A stretch of 64,000 bases of DNA from Cellulomonas sp. NS3. GTDB taxonomy: Bacteria > Actinomycetota > Actinomycetes > Actinomycetales > Cellulomonadaceae. Each line of letters opens with the position of its first letter. Position 1 is the stretch's first letter. The stretch spans positions 186,001-250,000 of the forward strand of contig NZ_CP103289.1 of assembly GCF_024757985.1 (NCBI RefSeq). Direction: 5' to 3'. This document shows positions 32,932 to 42,064 of this stretch, in pieces. The notes under the pieces are model-generated. The model was given only the letters and a program-made list of their open reading frames with translations, ran no database searches and had not been told where the DNA came from. Position numbers and translations under genes: made by a program.

Positions 32932-33852
32932 ATGACCCCCCGCACGCACCACCCGCACCGCACGCGCACCGCCGCCGTCCTGACCGCTGCGCTCGTCGGG
33001 CTCGCCGTGTCCGCCTGCGCCCCGGCCGGCGCCGACGACGACGGGACGCTCGACGTCGTCGCGTCCTTCTACCCGCTGCAGTACGTCGTCGAGCAGGTCG
33101 GCGGCGCGCACGTCGAGGTCGCGAGCCTCGTGCCGCCCGGCGGTGAGCCGCACGACCTCGAGATCTCGCCGAACAAGGTCCAGGAGCTCCGCGACGCCGA
33201 CCTGGTCGTGTACCTCTCGGGCCTCCAGCCGGCCGCCGACGAGGCCGTCGCGACCCGCGACCAGGAGCACGTCGTCGACGCCGCCGAGGGTGCGGGCATC
33301 GGGCCCGGCGGCGAGGGCTCCGACGCGCGCGACCCCCACTTCTGGCTCGACCCGACGCTGCTCGCCGCCGTGGGCACGCAGGTGGCGGACGCCCTCGCCG
33401 ACGCCGACCCCGAGAACGCGGACGACTACGCGGCCGCCGCGGACCGTCTCGGCGGCGAGCTCGCGGCCCTCGACACCGAGCTCGCCGACGGCCTCGCGGC
33501 GTGTGTGGGCGCGACCGTCGTGACGTCGCACGAGGCGTTCGGCTACCTCGCCGAGCGGTACGGCCTCGAGCAGGTCGGCATCACCGGGATCGACCCCGAG
33601 GTCGAGCCGTCCCCGGCGCGGCTGCGCGACGTGGGCGAGGTCGTCACGGCGGCGGGGGTGCGGACGCTGTTCTTCGAGCGGTCCGCGGGTCCCGGTCTCG
33701 CGGCGGCGCTGGCCGAGGAGCTCGGCGTCGGGACGGCGGTGCTCGACCCGCTCGAGACGCAGCCCCCCGCACAGGGCGACGACGCGCCGGACTACCCCGC
33801 GGTCATGCGCAGCAACCTCGAGGCGCTGCGCTCCGGGCTGACCTGCGGCTGA
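32932..33852 (+). CDS. aztC: Zinc ABC transporter substrate-binding protein (AztC/ZnuA-like)
   Basis: A 306-residue lipoprotein of the cluster A-I (ZnuA/TroA) family; lipobox VSAC (Cys about 29). Zinc-ligand blocks are in order: EPHDLEISPNKV, DPHFWLDP, TSHEAFGYLAERYGL and an acidic ligand region FERSAG. Short His-rich loop compared with ZnuA, as in AztC. ATG at 32932 with GAGGAC upstream. Genes for the permease and ATPase do not follow (the next gene is convergent), so partners must be encoded elsewhere. The aztC versus znuA label rests on the adjacent aztD. Confidence 0.88.
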   Translation: MTPRTHHPHRTRTAAVLTAALVGLAVSACAPAGADDDGTLDVVASFYPLQYVVEQVGGAHVEVASLVPPGGEPHDLEISPNKVQELRDADLVVYLSGLQPAADEAVATRDQEHVVDAAEGAGIGPGGEGSDARDPHFWLDPTLLAAVGTQVADALADADPENADDYAAAADRLGGELAALDTELADGLAACVGATVVTSHEAFGYLAERYGLEQVGITGIDPEVEPSPARLRDVGEVVTAAGVRTLFFERSAGPGLAAALAEELGVGTAVLDPLETQPPAQGDDAPDYPAVMRSNLEALRSGLTCG

Positions 33853-33867
33853 CGACCGGGCGCCGGG

Positions 33868-35085
33868 TCAGCCCGCGCGCGTCGGCGCGGTCGGCACGAC
33901 GGGCGGCTCCCACGCCGCGACCGCGCCGGCCATGCGCACCGCGGCGCGCGGGGGCACGAGCCCCATGAGCGTGTTCCGGGCGCGCAGCGCGAGCGGGTGG
34001 CGGAGCTGCTGGCCGTAGCGCGACGCGCGCAGCGCCGCCCGGGCCACGCCCTGCGACCGGCGCCGGCGCTGCGCGTCGTACACGGCGAGCGCCCGCACGA
34101 CGTCGCCCGCCGGGTCGCACACCGAGGCCAGCACGACCGCGTCCTCGATCGCCTGGTTGGCGCCCTGACCGAGGTTGGGGACCATCGCGTGCGCGGCGTC
34201 GCCGAGCAGCGCGACCGCGCCGCGGTGGTAGGTGTCGACGGGCGGCAGGTGCAGCAGGTCGCTGCGGATGACCGCGTCGGGGTCGGTCGCGTCGAGCAGC
34301 GCCGGGACGGGGTCGTGCCAGTCGCCGAACCGCGCGCGGACCTCCGCCATCTCGTCGCCCCCCGGTGCCCGGCCGCCGGGCTCGGCCGTGACGGCCCCGA
34401 ACCAGTACACGCGCCCGTCGCCGAGCGGGACCATGCCGAGCTCGGTTCCCGGGCCCCACGTGATCGCGGTGACGAGCTCGCCGTGCCACGGGTCACGGGT
34501 CACCGCGCGCCAGGCGGTCGAGCCGCCGTAGGCCGGGGGCCGTGCGCCGGGCCACAGCGTCGTGCGCACCTGGCTGTGGATGCCGTCGGCCGCGACCAGC
34601 AGGTCCGGGCGCAGCGTGACCTCGGTGCCGGTGGCGTCCCGGTGCACGACCCCCGGGCGCACGCCGCCCTCAACGGACAGCAGCTCGACGCCCGTGCGCA
34701 GCACCGACGGCGGGAGCGCCGCGAGCAGCACCTCGTGCAGCGTCGCGCGGTGGATGCCGAGGGCCGACGTGCCGAGCGCGCGCGTCATCTCCGCGGCGTC
34801 GACCCGCATGACCCAGCGCCCGTCGGGCGTGCGCATCCCGCCCGACGCCTCGGGGCTGCCCTGCGCCCGGACGGCGTCGCCGAGCCCGAGCGCGTCGAGC
34901 CCGCGCAGGCCGTTCGCGAGGATCGTGAGGCCTGCGCCGACCTGGGTGAAGCCCGGTGCGCGCTCGAGGACGGTGACGTCCCACCCGCGCCGCCGCAGCC
35001 CGACCGCCGCGCACAGCCCGCCGATGCCGGCCCCCACCACCACGGCCGTCGAGCCCGTCCGGTCCTGCCCCGCGTCGTGAGTCAC
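33868..35085 (-). CDS. FAD-dependent aromatic-ring monooxygenase family protein
   Basis: A 405-residue flavoprotein of the PHBH/UbiH class. N-terminal dinucleotide-binding GAGIGGLCAAVGLRRRG (about 18-34) with ERAPGFTQVGAGLTI, the DG motif VAADGIHSQVR (about 163-173) and the second FAD motif GDAAHAMVPNLGQGANQAIED (split: GDAAHAMVPN / LGQGANQAIED, about 295-315). Such enzymes hydroxylate small aromatics using NAD(P)H and oxygen; substrate is unknown. GTG start at 35085. It converges on aztC with 15 bp between stops and does not look part of the zinc or sugar modules. Confidence 0.9.
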   Translation of the reverse strand: MTHDAGQDRTGSTAVVVGAGIGGLCAAVGLRRRGWDVTVLERAPGFTQVGAGLTILANGLRGLDALGLGDAVRAQGSPEASGGMRTPDGRWVMRVDAAEMTRALGTSALGIHRATLHEVLLAALPPSVLRTGVELLSVEGGVRPGVVHRDATGTEVTLRPDLLVAADGIHSQVRTTLWPGARPPAYGGSTAWRAVTRDPWHGELVTAITWGPGTELGMVPLGDGRVYWFGAVTAEPGGRAPGGDEMAEVRARFGDWHDPVPALLDATDPDAVIRSDLLHLPPVDTYHRGAVALLGDAAHAMVPNLGQGANQAIEDAVVLASVCDPAGDVVRALAVYDAQRRRRSQGVARAALRASRYGQQLRHPLALRARNTLMGLVPPRAAVRMAGAVAAWEPPVVPTAPTRAG

Positions 35086-35214
35086 CCGGACATCATCGCG
35101 GTCGCCGAGGTCGAACTCGACGCGCCCGCTCGGTGCACCCGTCCGGACCCGGCCGGTGACCGTCCCGGACGGGTGGCGGTCGCACCGACCGGTCGGAGCC
35201 GCTCCACGGCCCGG

Positions 35215-35949
35215 TCACCCCGAGGCGGTGTCGAAGTGCAGCTCGCTCGTGACGCGGTAGCGGTCGCCGCGGTAGACCGAGCGGACGAACTCCACGATGC
35301 GCCCGGTGACGTCCCGGGTCGTTCGTTCCACCATCAGCGCGGGGAAGTGCTCGGGCACCTCGAGGAGCTCGGCCTCCGGCCCGTCGGTCACGGTCGCCTC
35401 CAGCGTCTGGACCGCGCTGCGGACGTCGACGCCGAAGCGCTCGCGCAGCAGCCGGTAGAACGACCCGGCGACCATGTCGTCCGGCTCGAGCCCGACCACG
35501 AGCTCGTACGGCAGGTGCAGGCGTTCGATGGCCATCGGTTCCTCGTCGACGACCCGCAGGCGCACGACCCGGAGCACCGGCGCGGCCGGGGCGAGCTGCA
35601 GGCGTCTCGCCAGCTGCGGTCCCGCGACGATCGTGCCGAAGTCGAGGATCTTGCTGCTCCACTCGCCCTCGGCGGGTGGGGCGTAGAACGAGCCCGACGG
35701 CGTCGAGGTGAGCGCCTGGGTGACCCGGTGGGGCCCGGTGAAGGTGCCGCGCCCGTGCTGGCGTACCAGCACGCCGGACCGGACCAGATCGTCGACGGCG
35801 GCCCGCAGCGTCGGTCGGGAGACGCCGAGAACTGCGGCGAGGTCGCGCTCGGACGGGATCGCCTCACCCGGACCGCGGCCGGCGACGAGGTCGAGCAGGT
35901 AGTCGCGCACGGCATCGCGCTTGAGGCCGGGGCCCACGTTCAGTGTCAC
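35215..35949 (-). CDS. GntR/HutC-family regulator (UTRA domain), probable sugar-operon regulator
   Basis: A 244-residue protein with N-terminal winged HTH (residues 10-75; PSERDLAAVLGVSRPTLRAA, then GRGTFTGP) and C-terminal UTRA effector domain (about 100-240; PMAIERLHLPYELV). HutC-type regulators such as DasR sense phosphosugars. GTG at 35949, AAGGTG ribosome-binding site overlapping its putative operator. Divergent from the sugar ABC importer and GH20 operon, it is its likely controller. DasR homology by context is inference. Confidence 0.88.
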   Translation of the reverse strand: MTLNVGPGLKRDAVRDYLLDLVAGRGPGEAIPSERDLAAVLGVSRPTLRAAVDDLVRSGVLVRQHGRGTFTGPHRVTQALTSTPSGSFYAPPAEGEWSSKILDFGTIVAGPQLARRLQLAPAAPVLRVVRLRVVDEEPMAIERLHLPYELVVGLEPDDMVAGSFYRLLRERFGVDVRSAVQTLEATVTDGPEAELLEVPEHFPALMVERTTRDVTGRIVEFVRSVYRGDRYRVTSELHFDTASG

Positions 35950-35957
35950 GCCCGCAC

Positions 35958-36071
35958 CTTACCAAACCTTACCAGTTGCGCTGCCACGTCCGGCATCGGC
36001 TGCGCATGATTCCGCCTCTTGACACAGCACGCGGGCGAGTCCAGGCTCTCCCCAGGTCGTGTTGCTTACCA
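35958..36071. promoter_or_regulatory. Repeated CTTACCA sites and promoter between gntR and the importer
   Basis: CTTACCA occurs at 35958-35964, 35968-35974 (10 bp apart, same face of the helix) and 36065-36071. On the minus strand the first two read TGGTAAGGTT/TGGTAAGGTG, over the gntR 5' leader. Rightward, TTGACA (36019-36024) and CAGGCT 17 nt on form a good promoter; the third site lies just downstream. The arrangement fits a GntR protein controlling itself and the operon. Confidence 0.55.
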
Positions 36072-36095
36072 ATAATTGACCACTGGAGGGTGACG

Positions 36096-37358
36096 ATGAA
36101 GTCCCGCCTGCCTGCCGCCTCCGCGGCTCTGCTGCTCGCCGGCACGCTTGCGGCCTGCGGCGCGTCCAGCCCGTCCTCGAGCGGCACGCCCGAGGCGGCC
36201 GAGCTGACGGTCTGGTTCATGAAGGACAGCTTCTCCGACGAGGTCGTCCAGCAGTTCCGGGCCGACTTCGAGGCGGCGCACGAGGGGACCACCCTCGACA
36301 TCCAGATCCAGGAGTGGGACGGGATCGGTCAGAAGGTCACGAGCGCGCTCGCGAGCAACGACGCCCCGGACGTCATCGAGGTCGGCAACACCCAGGTCGC
36401 GCAGTACGCGGCCAGCGGCGGTGTCGTCGACCTGACCGACAAGATCGACGATCTCCAGGGCGACGACTGGCTGCCGGGCCTGGCCGAGCCCGGGAACATC
36501 GACGGCAAGCAGTACGGCATCCCCTGGTACGCCGCCAACCGCGTGGTCATCTACCACAAGGACCTGTTCGCCGCCGCGGGCATCACCGAGCCGCCGACGA
36601 CGCGCGACGCCTGGATCGCCGACACCCAGAAGCTCGACGCCGGTGGCAACCAGGGCATCTACCTGCCGGGCCAGAACTGGTTCGTCCTCGCAGGATTCAT
36701 CTGGGACGAGGGCGGGGACCTCGCCGTCCAGGAGGGCGAGGGGTGGCGCGGCGCTCTGGACACCCCGGAGGCCCTCGCGGGCATGGACTTCTACGCGCAG
36801 CTGCAGGCGCTCGGCGAGGGGCCCAAGGACTCCGACGAGGCCAACCCGCCCCAGGCCGACGTGTTCGCGAAGGGCACCGTCGCGCAGCTCATCTCCGCCC
36901 CCGGCGGTGCCGGCGCGATCATCGAGGCCAACCCGGAGCTCGACGGCAAGCTCGGCTTCTTCCCGATCCCCGGACCGACCGCCGACAAGCCGGGCGCCGT
37001 GTTCACCGGCGGCTCCGACCTCATCATCCCCGAGGCGTCCCAGCACCAAGAACTGGCCTACGAGGTGGTCAAGGCGCTCGCGGGGGAGAAGTTCCAGAAC
37101 CAGATGGCCGCAGCCATGTCCTACGTGCCCAACCGGGTCTCGCTCGCCGACGCCCTGGTCGGCAGCGAGGGCGCCGCCGCGATGGCCCACGGCGCGACGA
37201 ACGGGCGAGCGACCCCCAGCTCCCCGAGCTGGGCGGCGGTCGAGGCCAACAACGTCATCAAGGAGTACATGACGCAGGTCCTGACGGGTGGCGACCCCGC
37301 GGAGGCGGCCGAGCAGGCCTCCGCGACCATCACGCAGATCCTCGACACCGATTCGTGA
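36096..37358 (+). CDS. Sugar ABC transporter substrate-binding lipoprotein
   Basis: A 420-residue cluster D/family 1 solute-binding protein with lipobox LAAC (Cys about 22). Features include LTVWFMKDSFSDEVVQQF, DAPDVIEVGNTQVAQY, YGIPWYAANRVVIYHKDLF and a C-terminal YVPNRVSLAD block. Context with two permeases and a GH20 hexosaminidase suggests N,N'-diacetylchitobiose or another GlcNAc oligosaccharide, as for DasA. ATG at 36096 with GGAGGG. The ATPase is absent, as is usual where a shared MsiK-type ATPase serves several importers. Confidence 0.92.
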   Translation: MKSRLPAASAALLLAGTLAACGASSPSSSGTPEAAELTVWFMKDSFSDEVVQQFRADFEAAHEGTTLDIQIQEWDGIGQKVTSALASNDAPDVIEVGNTQVAQYAASGGVVDLTDKIDDLQGDDWLPGLAEPGNIDGKQYGIPWYAANRVVIYHKDLFAAAGITEPPTTRDAWIADTQKLDAGGNQGIYLPGQNWFVLAGFIWDEGGDLAVQEGEGWRGALDTPEALAGMDFYAQLQALGEGPKDSDEANPPQADVFAKGTVAQLISAPGGAGAIIEANPELDGKLGFFPIPGPTADKPGAVFTGGSDLIIPEASQHQELAYEVVKALAGEKFQNQMAAAMSYVPNRVSLADALVGSEGAAAMAHGATNGRATPSSPSWAAVEANNVIKEYMTQVLTGGDPAEAAEQASATITQILDTDS

Positions 37359-37439
37359 GCGGACCCCGGGCCGCCCCGTCCCCCACCGTCGACCGGTGAG
37401 CGGGCGGCCCGGAGACCATCGCCCTCCGAGAGGAACGAC

Positions 37440-38420
37440 GTGCTCTCCCATGCCCTGGACCAGCCCGTGGTCGACCCGCCGGTCGACGCGCAGGACCCGA
37501 CAGGTCCCCGACGGCTGACGGCTCGTCGCGGCCGGCCGGCGCTGTGGCCCTATCTGCTGGTCGTCCCGACGGTCCTCGGGACCCTGCTGCTGCTCTTCTA
37601 CCCGCTGGTGCGGAGCGTCGTCATCTCGCTGCAGCACTTCCGGATGGGCGAGCTCATCCGCGGCGACGCCACCTGGGTCGGTCTCGACAACTACCGCGAG
37701 GTCCTGGCCAGCCCGGAGCTGTGGGCGGTTCTGCGACGCACCCTGCTGTGGACCGCGGTCAACGTCGTCCTGATCATGGTCCTGTCGACGCTGGTCGCGC
37801 TGATGCTGGCGCGCCTCGGCCGCCGGATGCGGCTCGCCGTCATGAGTGCCCTGGTGCTGGTGTGGGCGGTGCCCGTGCTGGCCGCGACGACGGTCTTCCA
37901 GTGGATGTTCCAGTCCCGGCTGGGCGTCGTGAACTGGTTCCTGACGAGCGTCGGGCTCGAGCAGTTCGACGGGTACACGTGGTTCGCCGACGGGGACGCG
38001 ACCTTCGTCATCCTCGTCCTACTCGTGGTGTGGCAGTCCGTGCCGTTCGGTGCCCTGACGCTCTACGCCGGCCTGACGACGGTTCCCGGTGAGCTGTTCG
38101 AGTCGGCCCGGATCGACGGGGCGAGCGCGCCGCAGATCTTCCGCGTCATCACCTTCCCCATCCTGCGACCGCTGTTCGGGCTCATCACCTCGCTCGAGAT
38201 CATCTGGGTGTTCAAGTGCTTCGCACAGATCTGGGCGGTCAGCCAGGGCGGGCCCCGGGGAGCCACCACCACCTTGCCCGTCTACGCCTTCCAGGTCGCG
38301 CAGTCGCTGCACAGGTACGACTTCGGAGCCGTCGTCTCCACGATGACCGTCCTGATCCTGCTCGTCGTGCTGGTGCCGCACCTGCGGCACATGTACCGGA
38401 CCGAGGCGGTCGACCCGTGA
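37440..38420 (+). CDS. Sugar ABC transporter permease, MalF/DasB-type
   Basis: A 326-residue permease with a 35-residue cytosolic leader and six helices. The EAA loop reads ELFESARIDGASAPQIFRVI (about 219-238) before helix 5, contacting the ATPase. GTG at 37440 with GAGAGGA upstream. Its stop overlaps the next permease by GTGA. Together with the binding protein it forms the membrane part of an oligosaccharide importer. Confidence 0.93.
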   Translation: MLSHALDQPVVDPPVDAQDPTGPRRLTARRGRPALWPYLLVVPTVLGTLLLLFYPLVRSVVISLQHFRMGELIRGDATWVGLDNYREVLASPELWAVLRRTLLWTAVNVVLIMVLSTLVALMLARLGRRMRLAVMSALVLVWAVPVLAATTVFQWMFQSRLGVVNWFLTSVGLEQFDGYTWFADGDATFVILVLLVVWQSVPFGALTLYAGLTTVPGELFESARIDGASAPQIFRVITFPILRPLFGLITSLEIIWVFKCFAQIWAVSQGGPRGATTTLPVYAFQVAQSLHRYDFGAVVSTMTVLILLVVLVPHLRHMYRTEAVDP

Positions 38421-39274
38421 CGACTCTCGCCCTCACCGCCCGCGGACGTCGCGCCGTCCGGAGGGTGCCGCTGAACGCTGCGGCGCTGGTCGTCCTGCTG
38501 GTCTCGGTCTTCCCCGTCTACTGGATGGTGCTGACGGCCTTCAAGCCCACGCCCGAGATCCAGGCCGACACCCCGCACTTCCTCCCGCTGCACCCCACCG
38601 TCGAGCACTTCCGCTCGGCCGTCTCGGTGGACGAGTTCGGGCTGTTCTGGCGCAACAGCGCGCTGGTCTCCCTCGGGGCGGTCCTCCTGGCGCTCGTCAT
38701 CGGGCTCATGGCGGCGTTCGCGGTCGCGCGCATGCGGTGGCGGGGGAGGAAGGGCTTCATCCTCATGGTGTTCATGGCCCAGATGGCGCCGTGGGAGGCC
38801 CTGCTCATCCCGATGTTCATCATCGCTCGCGACACCGGGACGCTCGACACGCTCTCCCTGCTCACCCTCATCTACTTCATGAGCACGCTGCCCTTCACGA
38901 TCGTCACCCTGCGCGGGTTCCTCGCCTCCGTGCCGCCCGAGCTGGAAGAGGCGGCGCAGCTCGACGGGGCGAGCCGGTTCGAGGCGTTCCGCCGCGTCGT
39001 CCTCCCGCTGCTCGCGCCGGGCCTGATGTCGACCTCGCTGTTCGGGTTCATCACGGCCTGGAACGAGTTCGCCTTCGCCAACGCGCTGATCATCAAGAAC
39101 CAGGACAACCGCACGCTGCCGGTCTGGCTGTCGTCCTTCGGCAACGTCTTCGGGACGGACTGGGGCGCCACGATGGCCGCCTCGACCCTGTTCATGCTGC
39201 CGGTCCTGGTGATCTTCCTCGTCCTGCAGCGTCGGGTGACCTCGGGGATCGTCGCCGGCGCCGTCAAGGGCTGA
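38417..39274 (+). CDS. Sugar ABC transporter permease, MalG/DasC-type
   Basis: 285 residues, six helices, with the EAA motif ELEEAAQLDGASRFEAFRRV (about 176-195) and the family C-terminal block TSGIVAGAVKG. The GTG start overlaps the preceding stop (GTGA), so the two permeases are translated together as a heterodimer. Followed after 70 bp by the GH20 gene. Confidence 0.93.
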   Translation: MTTLALTARGRRAVRRVPLNAAALVVLLVSVFPVYWMVLTAFKPTPEIQADTPHFLPLHPTVEHFRSAVSVDEFGLFWRNSALVSLGAVLLALVIGLMAAFAVARMRWRGRKGFILMVFMAQMAPWEALLIPMFIIARDTGTLDTLSLLTLIYFMSTLPFTIVTLRGFLASVPPELEEAAQLDGASRFEAFRRVVLPLLAPGLMSTSLFGFITAWNEFAFANALIIKNQDNRTLPVWLSSFGNVFGTDWGATMAASTLFMLPVLVIFLVLQRRVTSGIVAGAVKG

Positions 39275-39344
39275 CCCCCACCCGCACCCCCACCGACCCG
39301 GAGGCTCGGGCGCACCGTGCCCCTGCACGACGAGAGGACCGCAC

Positions 39345-40628
39345 GTGACGGACGCAGACCCGGACGAGCTCCTGCTCGTCCCTCGGCCGCGGCACGTGAC
39401 CGCGACGGGCGGCACGATCGCGGTCGACCCCGCGCTCGTGCGCACCGTGCACGACCCGGCGCTCGACCCCGAGGGCTACCGGCTCGACGTCGCGCCGCAC
39501 GCCATCGTCCTGGCCAGCGGCGGCCCCGCGGGCGAGCACTACGGACGGGTCACGCTCAGCGCCCTCGACCGGGTGCCCCTGGGCACGATCGTCGACGGGC
39601 CGCGGTTCGCCTGGCGTGGGGTCATGCTCGACACCGCCCGGCACTTCATGCCCAAGGACTTCGTCCTGCGCCTGGTGGACCTGCTGGCCGAGCACAAGCT
39701 CAACGTCCTGCAGCTGCACCTCACGGACGACCAGGGCTGGCGCCTGCAGATCACGCAGCACCCCCGCCTCACCGACCTCAGCGGGGAGCACTACACGCAC
39801 GACGACGTCCGCGAGATCGTCTCCTACGCCGCCGAGCGCTGCGTCACCGTGGTGCCGGAGATCAACCTGCCCGGGCACGTGCAGGCGGCGCTCGCCGCCT
39901 ACCCCGACCTCGGCAACGAGCCGGGCGAACCGGTCGAGGTGTGGCGCGGGTGGGGGATCAGCCCGCACACGCTCAACCTGGAGGAGAGCACGGTCGCGTT
40001 CTTCCGGGACGTGCTCGACGAGGTCATGGACCTGTTCCCCGGCCCGTACGTGCACCTGGGCGGTGACGAGTGCCGGCCCGACGAGTGGGCGGCGAGCGCC
40101 CGAGCCCTCCAGCGCATCGACGACCTCGGCCTCGCCGGCCCCGACGCGGCGTGCGCGTGGTTCACGCGTCGCCTCGCCGATCACGTCGAGAGCCGCGGAC
40201 GTCGCGCGGTGTTCTGGTACGAGAAGCCCGGGGGGCCGTCCGGCGCTGTCGCGATGCCGTGGCTGGGCGAGGACAGCGGGCTCGTCGCCGTCCACGCAGG
40301 GCACGACGTGGTCCTGACGCCGCACACGCGCACGTACCTGGACTACCCGACGCAGCTCCAGGACGGGCCGTTCGGTCCGGACCGGGTGCTCGCCCTGGCG
40401 GACGCCTACGCGTTCGACCCGCCGGCACGGACGGACGGACCCGGGTCCGTGCTCGGGGTCCAGGCCCAGCTGTGGACCGAGTACCTGGCCACGCCCGCCG
40501 ACGTCGAGCGGCAGGCGTTCCCCCGTCTGTGCGCCTTCGCCGAGGTCGCGTGGGGCACCGCCGGCGCCTACGACGACTTCCTCTCCAGGCTTCCGACGCA
40601 CCTGGCCCGCCTGGGCCTGGGCACCTAG
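39345..40628 (+). CDS. GH20 beta-N-acetylhexosaminidase, cytoplasmic
   Basis: A 427-residue GH20 enzyme: N-terminal GH20b-like domain (1-90), then the TIM barrel. Key blocks are FAWRGVMLDTARHFMP, LQLHLTDDQGWR, PEINLPGHVQAAL, and the catalytic Asp-Glu pair in YVHLGGDECRP (about 231-241). No signal peptide, so it acts on imported oligosaccharide, releasing GlcNAc (or GalNAc). GTG at 39345 with GAGAGGA upstream. Directly after the importer permeases, which gives the best clue to the imported substrate. Confidence 0.93.
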   Translation: MTDADPDELLLVPRPRHVTATGGTIAVDPALVRTVHDPALDPEGYRLDVAPHAIVLASGGPAGEHYGRVTLSALDRVPLGTIVDGPRFAWRGVMLDTARHFMPKDFVLRLVDLLAEHKLNVLQLHLTDDQGWRLQITQHPRLTDLSGEHYTHDDVREIVSYAAERCVTVVPEINLPGHVQAALAAYPDLGNEPGEPVEVWRGWGISPHTLNLEESTVAFFRDVLDEVMDLFPGPYVHLGGDECRPDEWAASARALQRIDDLGLAGPDAACAWFTRRLADHVESRGRRAVFWYEKPGGPSGAVAMPWLGEDSGLVAVHAGHDVVLTPHTRTYLDYPTQLQDGPFGPDRVLALADAYAFDPPARTDGPGSVLGVQAQLWTEYLATPADVERQAFPRLCAFAEVAWGTAGAYDDFLSRLPTHLARLGLGT

Positions 40629-40645
40629 AAGAAGGGACATCACCG

Positions 40646-42046
40646 ATGAAGATCCGACAGCTGGCCTGGTGGGCCGGCGCCGCGGTGGCCACCGTGGTCG
40701 CCGTGGGCGTCGCCGCCCCGGTGCAGGCCGCACCCTCGATCAGCCTGCAGTACCGCACGAGTGCCGCGGGGGCGACCGTCGACCAGGTCGAACCGTGGTT
40801 CGTCCTGCGCAACGGCGGCTCGACCTCCGTCCCGCTGAGCACGGTGAAGATCCGGTACTACTTCGGAGCGGACTCCCCGGCGCAGCAGTACCGGTTCGCG
40901 TGCTCCTGGGCCGTCGTGTCCTGCTCGACCGTGACCGGCACCTTCGGGACGATCGCAGGCGGGTCCACCGGAGCCGATCGCTACCTGGAGGTCGGGTTCA
41001 CCTCCGGCACCCTGGCGGCGGGCGGCAGCACCGGCGACCTGCAGCTGCGGTTCCACCGCTCCGACTGGCAGCGCATCACCCAGAGCGACGACTACTCGTA
41101 CGGGCCGAGCAGCGCGTACGCGTCCTCGACGAGGATCGCGGTGTTCGTGGCCGGTGAGCTCGTCTCCGGTACGCCGCCGACCGGCGGCAACCCGACGCCC
41201 AGCCCGACGCCGACGACCCCGACGACCCCGCCGGGGGACGGCGCGGTGGTGTTCGACGACTTCAGCTACGCGAACGCCGACGACCCGTCGATCTCGGCCC
41301 ATCAGTGGACCATCCGCACCAACGCCGGGGGCCCGGGCATCCCCGGGGCGAGGTGGCTCAAGGAGAACGTCTCCTTCCCGACGGTCTCCGGGTCGAACAA
41401 GGCGCTGCAGCTGAGGTCCTCCACGGACGGCACCGGTGCGGGGACGCAGCAGTCGGAGGTGCTGCACCAGCGCAAGTTCCTGGAGGGGACCTATGCCGCA
41501 CGCGTCTTCTTCACCGACGCGCCGGAGAGCGGGCCCGACGGCGACGCGGTCGTCGAGACCTTCTTCACCATCACGCCCCTGGCTCGGGACCTCGACCCGG
41601 ACTACTCCGAGCAGGACTTCGAGTACCTGCCCAACGGCGGCTGGGGCGAGCCGAGCAACATCCTCTACGCCACGTCCTGGGAGACGTACCAGAACGACCC
41701 GTGGATCGCGGTGAACACCCACACCGAGCAGCGGCAGAGCTACGCCGGCTGGCACGACCTGGTGCTGCAGGTCGTGGACGGCCAGATCAGGTACTTCGTC
41801 GACGGTCAGCTGTTCGCGACCCACGGCGGCGACTACTACCCCGAGACGCTGCAGTCGGTGAACTTCAACCTGTGGTTCATCAGCGGCGGGCAGATCGGCA
41901 GCAGCACCCCGCGGACGTACACGCAGCAGGTCGACTGGTTCTACCACGCGAAGAACGAGGTGGTGAGCCCGGCCGAGGTCATCGCCCGCGTGAACGGCTA
42001 CCGCACCGCCGGCACCACGTGGGTCGACACCGTGCCGGCCTCCTGA
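40646..42046 (+). CDS. Secreted CBM3 protein with a GH16-like catalytic-fold domain
   Basis: 466 residues. Signal peptide (1-29, cleavage near VQAAP). Family 3 cellulose-binding module (30-170; LQYRTSAAGATVDQVEPWFV, then SDWQRITQSDDYSYG). A Pro/Thr linker (about 176-194). C-terminal jellyroll domain of GH16 type (195-450). The catalytic pattern is SEQDFEYL (about 329-336), matching E-x-D-x-E but with Gln at the second position. It also has WHDLVLQVVDGQIRYFVDGQ. It should bind crystalline polysaccharide and may cleave beta-glucan-like chains; activity is inferred. ATG at 40646; only 17 bp after the GH20 stop, so possibly in the same operon. Confidence 0.85.
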   Translation: MKIRQLAWWAGAAVATVVAVGVAAPVQAAPSISLQYRTSAAGATVDQVEPWFVLRNGGSTSVPLSTVKIRYYFGADSPAQQYRFACSWAVVSCSTVTGTFGTIAGGSTGADRYLEVGFTSGTLAAGGSTGDLQLRFHRSDWQRITQSDDYSYGPSSAYASSTRIAVFVAGELVSGTPPTGGNPTPSPTPTTPTTPPGDGAVVFDDFSYANADDPSISAHQWTIRTNAGGPGIPGARWLKENVSFPTVSGSNKALQLRSSTDGTGAGTQQSEVLHQRKFLEGTYAARVFFTDAPESGPDGDAVVETFFTITPLARDLDPDYSEQDFEYLPNGGWGEPSNILYATSWETYQNDPWIAVNTHTEQRQSYAGWHDLVLQVVDGQIRYFVDGQLFATHGGDYYPETLQSVNFNLWFISGGQIGSSTPRTYTQQVDWFYHAKNEVVSPAEVIARVNGYRTAGTTWVDTVPAS

Positions 42047-42064
42047 CCGGGGCTGCCCGAGCTC

